Shown here in pieces: positions 54,691-63,190 of a DNA stretch of 64,000 bases. The notes under the pieces were generated by a model that saw only the letters and a program-made list of their open reading frames with translations, was not told the origin of the DNA and made no database searches. Made by a program: the position numbers and the translations under genes. Positions within the stretch are counted from its first letter, which is position 1, and each line of letters opens with the position of its first letter. Origin of the DNA: Maricaulis sp034659015 (lineage in GTDB: Bacteria > Pseudomonadota > Alphaproteobacteria > Caulobacterales > Maricaulaceae); contig JAYEGL010000017.1 in assembly GCA_034659015.1 (NCBI GenBank), positions 1 to 64,000 on the forward strand, read 5' to 3'.

Positions 54691-54881
54691 CCCGATATCC
54701 GCGGCGGCGATACCGCGCCTGCTTCCGGCGAACGCCGGTGTTTATGGGTCCCGGCCCTGCGCCCCGCCATATGCGGGGCATCCGGCCGGGATGACACAGG
54801 GGTCAATGTTTCCGTGAGGCGGCCGGGGCCTGCCTCTGGCAAGTACGCGATGGGTCTGCCTGCAACGAAAAGCATGATGCC

Positions 54882-57218
54882 CTAGCCTGCGATCTTGTCG
54901 AAATCGGCGACGGCGCGGACGGCCGTGCGGATCTGCGACAATAGGAAAAGTCTGTTGCGGCGCAACGCGGCATCTTCGCTGTTAACGGTCACGTGCTCGA
55001 AAAAGGCATCGATCGGGGCACGGAGCGTCGCCAGCGCGGCCATCGCGGCCTCGAAATTCTCGGAAACCAGAGCCTGCTCCGCCTCCCCCCTCACCGTGTT
55101 CACGGCGGCGATCAGCGCGCGTTCCTGGTCTTCCGGCGCCGAAGCGAGATAGTCGCTTTCCGGCTCGCCTTCATAGGACACCCCGTCCTTCTTCTCCTCG
55201 TCCCGCACGATATTGGATGCGCGGTTATAGCCGGAGAGGAGGGCGGCGCCGTCATCTGTGCGCAAGAACTTTTCAAGCGCATACGATTTCCGAGAGATGC
55301 GCAGCAGATCGTCGTCGCCGAGGGCAAAAACAGCATCAATTACATCATAGCGGATGCCTTCGTCGCGCAAATAGACTTTGAGGCGATCAGCGAAGAAGGC
55401 GAGGAGCTCGTGCGCAACATGAGCAACGGGACCGTCGACCTTTTGTTTGGGGCCAACGGAAATGGATCGAATATTCAGCTCGACGCCTGCCTCATTCGAC
55501 AGCTCGGTAACCTCATATGGATGAACGAAGACATCCACCTCCTCTGAGGTCTCCACTGCTTTGTCAATTAGCTCAGCACGATCGGGAAACTCAAATTCCT
55601 GTTCACTAGGCCAAACAGTCATGTCGTTGCCGCTATCCAGAATAATGCAGCAGGGCCAATACTTACGAACCAGCGAAGCAGTGCGCTCACGCTTCCTCGC
55701 GATAAGCTGGCCTTTGATCACATCGCGCAGAGGCGCCTTAAACTGAACCTCCAGCAAAATCCGGATCACCCCCAGCGCCGCACGCCGCAGCGCAAACGGA
55801 TCCTTCGAGCCCGTCGGCTTCTCGTCGATCGCCCAGAACCCCACCAGCGTGTCCAGCTTGTCGGCGAGCGCCACGGCGGCGGAGACCGGTGCCGTCGGCA
55901 CGGCGTCGGACGGGCCCTGCGGCTTGTAGTGGTCCTTGATGGCGTCGGCGATCTCGGGCGCCTCGCCCTGGTCGAGGGCGTAATAGCGGCCCATCGCGCC
56001 TTGCAGTTCGGGGAATTCATAGACCATCTCGGAGACGAGATCGGCCTTGGCCAGGCGGGCGGCCTTTTCGGCCATATCGGCATCGGCGCCGACGACCGGG
56101 GCCAGTTCGCGGGCCAGCGCGGCGACGCGCTCGACCTTGTCGGCGACCGTGCCCAGCTTTTCGTGGAAGGTGACCTTCGACAGCTCTTTCGCCATCTCGT
56201 CGAGCGGCGTCTTGCGGTCATTGTCCCAGAAGTGGCGGGCGTCGGAGAGGCGGGCCGAGAGGACGCGGGCATTGCCCGCCGCGATGGCCTTGCCGCCGTC
56301 GGGCGCGACCTGGTTGGCGATGACGACGAATTTCGACGTCACGCCGGTCTCGCCCGGCTTTTTCACCGCGAAATACTTCTGGTGGGTCTTCATGGTGAGG
56401 GTGATGACTTCCGGCGGCAGGTCCAGGAAGTCCGGATCCATCTCGCCCAGCAGCGGCACCGGCCATTCCACCAGGCCCGCCACTTCGGTGAGCAGGCCCG
56501 CATCCTCCACCAGTTCCAGACCGGCCTCGCTGCACACCTTGCGCGCACCCTCCAGGATGATCGCCTCGCGTTCTTCGCGCTGCTGGATGACATGCCCCTC
56601 TTCGCGCAGCACTTTCGTGTATTGCGCGAAACCGGCGATCTCGAACGGGCCGCGGCCCATGCGGCGATGGCCTTCGGTGAGATTGCCGGTGCGGATGCCG
56701 AACACCTCGAAATCGACGACATCGCCGTCGAACAGGCACAACAGGCGCTGGATCGGACGCACCCAGCGCTGGGCCTTCTCGCCCTCGCCGAACTTCATGG
56801 ATTTGGGCCAGGGGAAGGCCTTCATCACCTCGGGGATCGCCTCGGCGATCACCTCGGCCGTGGCGCGGCCGGGCTTTTCGATGAGGGCGACCCAGAATTC
56901 GCCCTTCTTGTCTTCGCGCTTTTCGCACTGGTCCAGGCTGTCGATCCCGGCGCCGCGCAGGAAGCCCTCCACCGCCTTGTCCGGCGCGCCGACGCGCGGC
57001 CCCTTGCGTTCCTCGCGCACATCCTCCGTCTTCACCGGCAGGCCGTCGATGACGAGGCCGAGCCGGCGCGGCCCGGCGAAGGTGGTCAGCGACGACCAGG
57101 CGAGCCCGGCCGCCTTGAGCTTCTCGCCCAGCAAGCGCTCCAGCTCGGCCTCGGCCTTGGGCTGCATGCGCGCGGGGATTTCCTCGCAGAAGATTTCAAA
57201 CAGGAGTTCGGACATCAT
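54882..57218 (-). CDS. glyS: Glycine-tRNA ligase beta subunit with an atypical internal segment
   Basis: A 778-residue GlyS. The start MMSELLFEIFCEEIPARMQP and HD-like and linker parts (residues 1-485) are typical and GC-rich. Residues about 486-600 (from VQFKAPLRDVIKGQL through a stretch with WPSEQEFEFPDRAELIDKA) are unlike GlyS and encoded by clearly lower-GC DNA (about 55260-55760). The tail (LLAFFADRLKVYLRDEGIRYDVIDA onward) is typical. Alphaproteobacterial GlyS is usually about 690 residues, so about 85 are extra. The frame is intact. Works with GlyQ encoded 658 bp upstream. Confidence 0.95.
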   Translation of the reverse strand: MMSELLFEIFCEEIPARMQPKAEAELERLLGEKLKAAGLAWSSLTTFAGPRRLGLVIDGLPVKTEDVREERKGPRVGAPDKAVEGFLRGAGIDSLDQCEKREDKKGEFWVALIEKPGRATAEVIAEAIPEVMKAFPWPKSMKFGEGEKAQRWVRPIQRLLCLFDGDVVDFEVFGIRTGNLTEGHRRMGRGPFEIAGFAQYTKVLREEGHVIQQREEREAIILEGARKVCSEAGLELVEDAGLLTEVAGLVEWPVPLLGEMDPDFLDLPPEVITLTMKTHQKYFAVKKPGETGVTSKFVVIANQVAPDGGKAIAAGNARVLSARLSDARHFWDNDRKTPLDEMAKELSKVTFHEKLGTVADKVERVAALARELAPVVGADADMAEKAARLAKADLVSEMVYEFPELQGAMGRYYALDQGEAPEIADAIKDHYKPQGPSDAVPTAPVSAAVALADKLDTLVGFWAIDEKPTGSKDPFALRRAALGVIRILLEVQFKAPLRDVIKGQLIARKRERTASLVRKYWPCCIILDSGNDMTVWPSEQEFEFPDRAELIDKAVETSEEVDVFVHPYEVTELSNEAGVELNIRSISVGPKQKVDGPVAHVAHELLAFFADRLKVYLRDEGIRYDVIDAVFALGDDDLLRISRKSYALEKFLRTDDGAALLSGYNRASNIVRDEEKKDGVSYEGEPESDYLASAPEDQERALIAAVNTVRGEAEQALVSENFEAAMAALATLRAPIDAFFEHVTVNSEDAALRRNRLFLLSQIRTAVRAVADFDKIAG

Positions 57219-57227
57219 GTGTTTCCG

Positions 57228-57689
57228 TTACGAGGCGTGCTCTTGCGCCGCCCAGCGCTCCATGAGCGCGTAATAGCTGTCGTCCGGCGCGGCTTCGTAG
57301 ATCAGCGTGTTCTCCTGGAACACGATCCAGTCCTGCGCCGATTTCACCCAGATATGGCCCACGGGTTTGAGATGGGCGCGGTCGTCCAGCGAACCCGCCT
57401 TCACCGACAGGGCCGGCCGGCCCTCCGTGTCGTTGGCGATACGCGTGCCGCACTTGCCGCAGAACAGGCCGAGCTTGTTCGACTTCGACTCGGTCGGGAT
57501 CTGGAAGGCCGCGACATCGCCCTTGAGAAAGCGGAAGCCGTCGCGCTCGACCAGCATGGAGAGGCCGAAGGCCGAAGAGGATTGCTGCTGGCAGGTCGTG
57601 CAATGGCAGGCATACAGCGTCAGCGGCTGTTTGGTGATCTCGTAGCGGACCTCGCCGCACTGGCACCCGCCGCGCAGGGGGAGTTTCAT
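57228..57689 (-). CDS. GFA-family zinc protein
   Basis: A 153-residue protein of the glutathione-dependent formaldehyde-activating enzyme-like family. The zinc ligands are in GGCQCGEVRYE, CHCTTCQQ and LFCGKCGTRI. Most members are not true Gfa enzymes and their substrate is unknown. It sits between glyQ and glyS on the same strand, 9 bp before the glyS start codon, so the glycyl-tRNA synthetase genes are probably co-expressed with it. Confidence 0.93.
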   Translation of the reverse strand: MKLPLRGGCQCGEVRYEITKQPLTLYACHCTTCQQQSSSAFGLSMLVERDGFRFLKGDVAAFQIPTESKSNKLGLFCGKCGTRIANDTEGRPALSVKAGSLDDRAHLKPVGHIWVKSAQDWIVFQENTLIYEAAPDDSYYALMERWAAQEHAS

Positions 57690-57699
57690 TTCAATGTCC

Positions 57700-57799
57700 C
57701 TCCCGGCACCATTTTTCCCGGAAGCGCGTCAGCGCTATCCGGGATCCACTTGCCAACATGGAGCGTGAGGCCGAACGCGGTTGATCCCGGCTCTCCGGC
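57700..57799. repeat. Array-type palindromic repeat, single copy
   Basis: ATTTTTCCCGGAAGCGCG then TCAGCGCTATCCGGGATC, the same palindrome as in the array 20 kb away, begins at 57717. A degenerate second palindrome (GATCCCGGCTCTCCGGCCGG) follows. The copy lies between the glyQ stop and the GFA gene. Confidence 0.85.
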
Positions 57800-57862
57800 C
57801 GGGAAAAAATGCGCGTGAAACGGGAAAAAATGCGCGTGAGACGGGAAAAAATGCGCGTGAGA
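57800..57862. repeat. Three tandem 21-bp repeats
   Basis: The unit CGGGAAAAAATGCGCGTGA plus two bases (AA, GA, GA) occurs three times without gaps, starting at 57800, 57821 and 57842. Because 21 is a multiple of three, an open frame runs through on both strands. It lies 14 bp from the glyQ stop codon. Confidence 0.9.
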
Positions 57863-57876
57863 GAGGGAATTCGCCA

Positions 57877-58776
57877 TCACGCCCCCTCCACCAACGCGCG
57901 CTCGGACTTCACCCAGGCTTCCGCGCAGCCCTTGGCGAGTTCGCGCACGCGGGCGATCCAGCTGGCGCGTTCGGCCACCGAGATGGCGCCGCGGGCGTCG
58001 ACCAGGTTGAACAGGTGCGAGGCCTTCAGGCAGAAATCATAGGCCGGCAGGGGCAGCGGCTTGTCGAGGTTGAGCAGCGCCATGCACTGGCTCTCCGCGC
58101 CCTTGAACCACTCGATCAGCATGTCGACGTCGGCATGCTCGAAATTGAATTCGGAATACTGGCGCTCGGCTTCCTGGAAGACGTCGCCGTATTTCAGGGC
58201 CTGATCCCCTTTGGCGCCGTTGAAATCCAGATCGTAGACATTCTCCACGCCCTGGACATACATCGCCAGGCGTTCCAGCCCGTAGGTCAGCTCGCCGGAG
58301 ACAAGGTCCACGTCGAGCCCGCCGACCTGCTGGAAATAGGTGAACTGGGAAACTTCCATCCCGTCGCACCAGACTTCCCAGCCCAGGCCCCAAGCGCCCA
58401 CGGTGGGGTTTTCCCAGTCGTCCTCGACGAAGCGCACATCGTGCAGGTCGCGGTCGATGCCGATGGCGTCGAGCGAGCCGAGATAGAGATCCTGGATATC
58501 CGCCGGGCACGGCTTCAGCAGGACCTGGAACTGGTAGTAGTGCTGCAGCCGGTTCGGGTTCTCGCCATAGCGCCCGTCGCCGGGACGGCGCGAGGGCTGG
58601 ACATAGGCGGCGCGCCAGGGGCGCGGCCCCAGCGAGCGCAGCGTGGTCGCCGGGTGCAGCGTGCCCGCGCCGACCTCCACGTCATAGGGCTGGAGAATGG
58701 CACAGCCCTTCCCCGCCCAATAGGTCTGAAGACGCAGGATCAGCTCCTGGAAGGAGGGCGCAGTATCGGCGGCCAT
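57877..58776 (-). CDS. glyQ: Glycine-tRNA ligase alpha subunit
   Basis: A 299-residue class II synthetase subunit holding the active site for glycyl-adenylate formation. Landmarks are SFQELILRLQTYWAGKGC, GAGTLHPATTLRSLGPRPWR, YVQPSRRPGDGRYGENPNRL and the later TYFQQVGGLDVDLVSGELTYGLERL (given in parts here). ATG 58776 matches the usual N-terminus. First gene of the glyQ-GFA-glyS group; its product joins GlyS in an alpha2beta2 enzyme. Confidence 0.97.
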   Translation of the reverse strand: MAADTAPSFQELILRLQTYWAGKGCAILQPYDVEVGAGTLHPATTLRSLGPRPWRAAYVQPSRRPGDGRYGENPNRLQHYYQFQVLLKPCPADIQDLYLGSLDAIGIDRDLHDVRFVEDDWENPTVGAWGLGWEVWCDGMEVSQFTYFQQVGGLDVDLVSGELTYGLERLAMYVQGVENVYDLDFNGAKGDQALKYGDVFQEAERQYSEFNFEHADVDMLIEWFKGAESQCMALLNLDKPLPLPAYDFCLKASHLFNLVDARGAISVAERASWIARVRELAKGCAEAWVKSERALVEGA

Positions 58777-58848
58777 GTGGCAAATGTCCCGGCGGTATAG
58801 AACGCGGCAGTCAATGTGGGCGGACACTAGGCAAGCGCGCCCGCCTAA

Positions 58849-59016
58849 TCAAGCACGCGAGTCCTCATCCTGCTGCGGCGCAGCACCGCCCTCCAGCCGC
58901 GCCTCCACGGCCTTGCGCGCGGCCTCGGCAGCCTGGTCGCGGCTGGCCGACTTCCGGCGCGCGAAGGCGAGCCAGAGAATGACGGCGAGCAGGAGAAGAA
59001 GGGCGGTGGCGATCAT
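58849..59016 (-). CDS. Small single-span membrane protein
   Basis: A 55-residue protein: a membrane helix (about 2-18, IATALLLLLAVILWLAF) followed by a charged Ala/Glu/Arg-rich cytoplasmic helix (DQAAEAARKAVEARLEGG). No family recognised. It lies 72 bp upstream of glyQ on the same strand. ATG 59016 follows AGGGTACCAATACCCC, not a strong ribosome site. Confidence 0.55.
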   Translation of the reverse strand: MIATALLLLLAVILWLAFARRKSASRDQAAEAARKAVEARLEGGAAPQQDEDSRA

Positions 59017-59053
59017 GGGGTATTGGTACCCTCTATCAAGCGCCGGGACCAAC

Positions 59054-59197
59054 CATCCTTCCCCTTGACGGGGAAGGGGGACCGCGCCGGAGGCGTGGTG
59101 GATGGGGTGGGGGCGAGGTGCCCGCCATTTCGCTCTTCGAAGGCGCCACCGGGATTCACCCCTTCCGACCCCTCCTTCGCCATCAAGGGGAAGGATG
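59054..59197. mobile_element. MITE-like element with 15-bp perfect terminal inverted repeats
   Basis: CATCCTTCCCCTTGA (59054-59068) and its exact complement (59183-59197) bound a 144-bp noncoding segment. Inside are shorter palindromes (CCTTGACGGGGAAGG, CGCCGGAGGCG). No transposase is encoded. It occupies most of the gap between the small membrane protein and the methyltransferase gene. Similar CCTTCCCC-ended elements are common in alphaproteobacterial intergenic regions. Confidence 0.6.
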
Positions 59198-59213
59198 AGA
59201 CGTGACATGGCGA

Positions 59214-59954
59214 TCACGGGCTCATCTCCACCACGGCACGGCCGCGCAGGATGGCGTCGGCCTCGGCGGAATGGCCCTTCCCTTCATGCAGAACGAGGGG
59301 CGGCAGCAGGACCAGCGGCGCCCGGCCGCCGATGCGCGCAGCGACGATGACGCGCTTGGCCGGCTTGTCCGCGCGCGGCTGGACCGGCTTGATGACGACC
59401 GAGCCGAAACTGCGCTCCAGCGCATGCAGAATATCGCCCAGCCGGTCGGCGCGGTGGATCAGGGTAAGCCGGCCCTTGGCGCTGAGGCTGCGCGCGGCGG
59501 CCTGGATCCAGATGCCCAGAGGCGCGTCTCCGGTGAGCCAGGCCTCGCGCTTGCCGTCCTTCGGCGCGCGCAGGGAAGACGGGTCGTCGAAGAAGGGCGG
59601 GTTGAAGAAGACCTGGTCGGCGCCATGGCCGGCGCCCAGCCGGGCGATATCGGCCGTCTCGACCTCCACCGTGCCGTCCAGCGCATTGGCGGCGATATTC
59701 CCGCGCGCCAGCTCCGCCGCCGCCGGGTCCTTTTCGTAGCCGGTCAGGCGCACGCCCGGCAGGCGCCAGGCCGCGCACAGCAGCGCCGCGCCCGCTCCGC
59801 AGCCGAATTCCACCAGTTCCTCGCCCGGCCGCGCGTCCAGCGCCGCCGCCAGCAGGACCGCATCCATGCCGGCGCGATAGCCGCCGACCGGCTGGCGCAG
59901 CAGGACCTGCCCGTCGAGCAGACGGTCCTCGCTGACCTCTGCCGCGGTGCTCAC
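59214..59954 (-). CDS. TrmN6/YfiC-like N6-adenine methyltransferase
   Basis: A 246-residue SAM-dependent methyltransferase. The SAM motif is LVEFGCGAGAALLCAAWR with an acidic residue ending strand 2 (TGYEKDPAAAELA). The N-methylase motif N-P-P-F is in VFFNPPFFDD. This layout matches COG4123, whose member TrmN6 methylates A37 of tRNA1Val; relatives include rRNA and peptide-release factor enzymes. Its start overlaps the DUF2007 stop codon by ATGA. Confidence 0.88.
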   Translation of the reverse strand: MSTAAEVSEDRLLDGQVLLRQPVGGYRAGMDAVLLAAALDARPGEELVEFGCGAGAALLCAAWRLPGVRLTGYEKDPAAAELARGNIAANALDGTVEVETADIARLGAGHGADQVFFNPPFFDDPSSLRAPKDGKREAWLTGDAPLGIWIQAAARSLSAKGRLTLIHRADRLGDILHALERSFGSVVIKPVQPRADKPAKRVIVAARIGGRAPLVLLPPLVLHEGKGHSAEADAILRGRAVVEMSP

Positions 59955-60166
59955 TCCGTCTCCGAGAAGGCCTCGTCGAGGGCGCGCTTCGCGGCCTCGG
60001 CGTCTTCATCCGCCACGGAAAGACGCTTTTTCACGAACTCGATCCCGCCGCCATACATCGACGCCATACCTTCATCGAGCACGAAGCTCTCGATCCCCGC
60101 ATCGCGCAACACGGATTGGGCGAAGGAGAGCTTCACCGGATCCGCCGTCTTGAGAACGTCCTTCAC
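59951..60166 (-). CDS. DUF2007 protein
   Basis: A 71-residue protein with the DUF2007 pattern (PVKLSFAQSVLRDAGIESFV then a short GMASMYGGGIEF segment and an acidic-basic C-terminal helix). Proposed to be a small signal-binding domain; function not established. It is translationally coupled to the methyltransferase gene and divergent from the polyprenyl synthase gene. Confidence 0.88.
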   Translation of the reverse strand: MKDVLKTADPVKLSFAQSVLRDAGIESFVLDEGMASMYGGGIEFVKKRLSVADEDAEAAKRALDEAFSETE

Positions 60167-60284
60167 GCGTCTTTGTCTCCCTGTGCTGTTTCGTCACCGC
60201 CTCCGCGGCTTGCCGGGCGGGGATCGGATTTCTATTGTCTCGATCCGTTTCCAAGGGTGCAAGAGGATCGCTGGCTTGGACAGC

Positions 60285-61298
60285 ATGCTGAAAGCCGACA
60301 CGGCGGAGGCCCCCGGCCCGGCCAATGCCGCCGAACGGCTGGCCACCATCGCCTATGACGACATGCGCCGCGTCGATGCGCTCATCCTCGAGCGCCTGGA
60401 CAGCCATGTCGAGCTGATACCGGAACTGGCCCGCTATCTCATCGAGGCCGGCGGCAAGCGCGTGCGCCCGATGATCACTGTCGCGGCGGCCAACATGATC
60501 GGCCATACCGACATGGCGCCGGTCCGCCTCGCCGCGGCCGTGGAATTCATCCATACCGCCACGCTTCTGCACGACGATGTGGTCGACGAGAGCGGCATGC
60601 GCCGCGGCAAGGCCGCCGCCAACCTGGTCTGGGGCAATGCCTCCAGCGTGCTGGTCGGCGATTTCCTGTTCGCGCGCTCCTTCTCGCTGATGGTCGAGGC
60701 CGGCTCGATGAAGGCGCTGGGCGTGCTTTCGGCCGCTGCCTCCACGATCGCCGAGGGCGAGGTGCGTCAGCTCTCCGCGGTCAAGGATATCGGCGTCACC
60801 GTCGACACCTACATGCAGATCATCGACGCCAAGACGGCCGCCCTGTTCGCCGCGGCGGCCCAGGTCTCCGGCATCGTCGCCGGCCGGCCCGATGCCGAGG
60901 AAGCCGCGCTGGAAACCTATGGCCGCGAACTCGGCCTGGCCTTCCAGCTGGTCGACGATGCGCTGGACTATGGCGGCGCGGCCGCCCAGCTGGGCAAGTC
61001 GACCGGCGACGATTTCCGCGAGGGCAAGGTGACGCTGCCGGTTGCCCTGTGCCTGCAGAAGGCGGAAGGCGAAGAGGCCGAATTCTGGCGCCGGGTGATC
61101 GCCGAGGGCGACCAGTCCGACGGCGATTTCGAGCGGGCCCTGGCGCTTATGGACGGGCATGGCGCCCTTGCCGCCACGGTGGAACAGGCCCGCGAGCACG
61201 CCGCCCGCGCCCGCCGCGCCCTTTCCGTCTTCCCGGACAATACGTGGCGCCACGCCCTGGAAGACCTCGCCGACTTCGTGGTCGAGCGCGCCTACTAA
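60285..61298 (+). CDS. ispB: Polyprenyl diphosphate synthase (octaprenyl/decaprenyl type)
   Basis: A 337-residue trans-prenyltransferase making the side chain of ubiquinone. The first Asp-rich motif is LLHDDVVDE and the second is LVDDALDYGG; GGKRVRPMITV is the upstream conserved stretch. Residues before the first DDxxD are small (Ala), which favours long chains. ATG 60285 is used; an in-frame TTG three codons upstream with AAGAGG nearby is also possible. The intergenic gap to DUF2007 holds both promoters. Confidence 0.92.
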   Translation: MLKADTAEAPGPANAAERLATIAYDDMRRVDALILERLDSHVELIPELARYLIEAGGKRVRPMITVAAANMIGHTDMAPVRLAAAVEFIHTATLLHDDVVDESGMRRGKAAANLVWGNASSVLVGDFLFARSFSLMVEAGSMKALGVLSAAASTIAEGEVRQLSAVKDIGVTVDTYMQIIDAKTAALFAAAAQVSGIVAGRPDAEEAALETYGRELGLAFQLVDDALDYGGAAAQLGKSTGDDFREGKVTLPVALCLQKAEGEEAEFWRRVIAEGDQSDGDFERALALMDGHGALAATVEQAREHAARARRALSVFPDNTWRHALEDLADFVVERAY

Positions 61299-61301
61299 TC
61301 C

Positions 61302-62318
61302 CTACTGATAGATATCCAGCCCCGCCCGCTCGGCGCGCTTGCGCACGCCGCGGTGGAAGAGCGTGAAAGCCGCCGCTCCGAGGACCAGCGCGACCGCCTT
61401 GCCCCAGGCCGGTCCGGCCAGATGGGCACTCAGCGCCAGCGCCCCGCAGGCCAGGCTCCACACCGCCCAGACCGCAGCGACACGCCGGTGGCTTGCCCCC
61501 ATGGCAATCATCAGCTGGTAGGCATGGGCGCGGTGCGCCACGAAAGCGGATCGCCCGGCGCGCACCCGGGCGCCCATGGTGAGCAGGACATCGGCCAGCA
61601 GGGGCAGAAGCAGCAGCGGCGCCAGCCAGACCGATCCGGCCGGCCCCGTCGCCGCCCAGTGCAGCGCCAGCCCCGACATCAGCACGGCCACGCCCAGCGC
61701 GCCCGCATCGCCGCCGAACAAACGCCCGCGCGGCGCGGCCAGCGGCGCGTTCCAGACGGCGAATCCGGCCATGCCGCCGGCCACGGCCAGGCAACTGCCG
61801 GCCAGCACGCCCTCGCTCATCGCCGCCAGGGCGAGCGCGGCGGGCACCAGCACGGCGGCGATCAGCCCGTCCGATCCGTCCATGAAATTCACCGCATTGG
61901 CGGTGGTGAAAATCCACAGCGCCGAACCGGCCAGACCCACCAGCCAGGGCAGCGGCACCACAAGCGCGGTGACCGGGCCGGTCATGGCCGCCGCGGCCAG
62001 CGCAATCAGCGCCAGGGCGAGGAATTTCAGCGCCTCGGACAGGGTGAAAAGATCGTCGAGAAGACCCAGCACGGCCGCGGCCGCGCCGCATATCCCCAGC
62101 CCCGCCAGCGCGGCCCCCAGCGCGGGGTCCGGCACCGGCAGGACGAGCCAGGCCGCGAAGATGCCGGCGATGACGCCCAGACCGCCGCCGCGCGGCGTCG
62201 GCCGGGCGTGATTGGACCGCGCATTGGGGCGGTCGAGGATGCCCGCATGCATCAGGGCTCCGGCCACGATCAACGCCACGGCGAAAGCCGTCAGTGCCGG
62301 TACGAGACTCGCCATCAT
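61302..62318 (-). CDS. WecA/MraY-type glycosyl-1-phosphate transferase (GT4)
   Basis: A 338-residue polytopic membrane enzyme, about ten hydrophobic segments, that transfers a sugar-1-phosphate onto undecaprenyl phosphate. Landmarks are RSNHARPTPRGGGLG, the metal-binding LGLLDDLFTLSE, NFMDGSDGLIA, FGGDAGALG and the cytoplasmic HRAHAYQ. The HRAHAYQ loop fits the WecA/TagO/WbpL branch more than MraY. ATG 62318 overlaps the ispE stop codon by ATGA. Likely starts an O-antigen or other envelope glycan. Confidence 0.9.
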   Translation of the reverse strand: MMASLVPALTAFAVALIVAGALMHAGILDRPNARSNHARPTPRGGGLGVIAGIFAAWLVLPVPDPALGAALAGLGICGAAAAVLGLLDDLFTLSEALKFLALALIALAAAAMTGPVTALVVPLPWLVGLAGSALWIFTTANAVNFMDGSDGLIAAVLVPAALALAAMSEGVLAGSCLAVAGGMAGFAVWNAPLAAPRGRLFGGDAGALGVAVLMSGLALHWAATGPAGSVWLAPLLLLPLLADVLLTMGARVRAGRSAFVAHRAHAYQLMIAMGASHRRVAAVWAVWSLACGALALSAHLAGPAWGKAVALVLGAAAFTLFHRGVRKRAERAGLDIYQ

Positions 62319-63190
62319 GCCGCCGGCACCTGCGGATCGGCAGCCGGCGTGCCGAGCATCGCGGCCCGGGCGAATCTGGGATAGGCCGCCTCGGCGGCGC
62401 GCGCCTGGTCCAGGGTCTCGAAGAGCGCGAAACAGCTGGCGCCGGATCCGGTCATCCGCGCCAGCCAGGCCCCGTCCTGGGCGTGGAGCCATTCCAGCGT
62501 ATCGCCGATCGCACCCTCGCGGCCGATGGCAACCGGCTCCAGATCATTGCACTCGCCGGCCAGCCAGCCGTCCAGATCGCCCTGGAACCATCGTCCCTCG
62601 GCCAGGGGCTTCGGATCGCGTGCATCGAAAGCCGTGAAAACGGGACCGGTCGGCACGGAGACGCCGGGATTGACGATGAGGGCAGGAATGTCCGGCCCGA
62701 TATCGACCATCTCGATCCACTCCCCGATGCCGCGCATGCGCAGCGGCCGGGAATAAAGGCAGGCCGGCACGTCGGCGCCCAGGTCCAGACCGAGCTCGGC
62801 CAGCCGGTCGAGCGGCCAGTCCAGCCCCCACAGCCGGTTGAGCGCGCGCAATGTGGCCGCCGCATCGGCCGATCCGCCGCCCAGGCCGGCTTCCACCGGA
62901 ATCGCCTTGGCCAGATGAATGCGCGCCGCCCGGTCGATGCCGGCCGCGCGCTGCAGCGCAATGGCGGCCTGCATCACGAGATTGTCGCCCCCGCCGGCCA
63001 GCCGGCGCGACGGCTCGCCCGACATGGACAGCAGGAAGGCGGGACTGTCGGCGACCCGGACCTCGTCGCCCCAGTCGGCAAACACGACCAGGCTGTCGAG
63101 GGGATGATAGCCATCGCCCCGGGCCCGGCCGACACGCAGGGTGAGATTGACCTTGGCCGGCGCGAACTCGCGAAGCTCGGCGGTCGTCAC
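62315..63190 (-). CDS. ispE: 4-(cytidine 5'-diphospho)-2-C-methyl-D-erythritol kinase
   Basis: A 291-residue GHMP kinase of the MEP isoprenoid pathway. PAKVNLTLRVGRARGDGYHP is the N-terminal substrate loop, PVEAGLGGGSADAAATL the glycine-rich phosphate loop, and MTGSGASCFALF the third GHMP motif. GTG 63190 is the start, overlapping the TPR gene stop by GTGA; no ATG fits the family N-terminus. Translationally coupled on both sides. It supplies precursors used by the polyprenyl synthase encoded nearby. Confidence 0.95.
   Translation of the reverse strand: MTTAELREFAPAKVNLTLRVGRARGDGYHPLDSLVVFADWGDEVRVADSPAFLLSMSGEPSRRLAGGGDNLVMQAAIALQRAAGIDRAARIHLAKAIPVEAGLGGGSADAAATLRALNRLWGLDWPLDRLAELGLDLGADVPACLYSRPLRMRGIGEWIEMVDIGPDIPALIVNPGVSVPTGPVFTAFDARDPKPLAEGRWFQGDLDGWLAGECNDLEPVAIGREGAIGDTLEWLHAQDGAWLARMTGSGASCFALFETLDQARAAEAAYPRFARAAMLGTPAADPQVPAA

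Noticed and set aside
55929..57818. 629-residue plus-strand frame opposite glyS and GFA genes
   Set aside because: Shadow frame spanning two genuine genes on the other strand.
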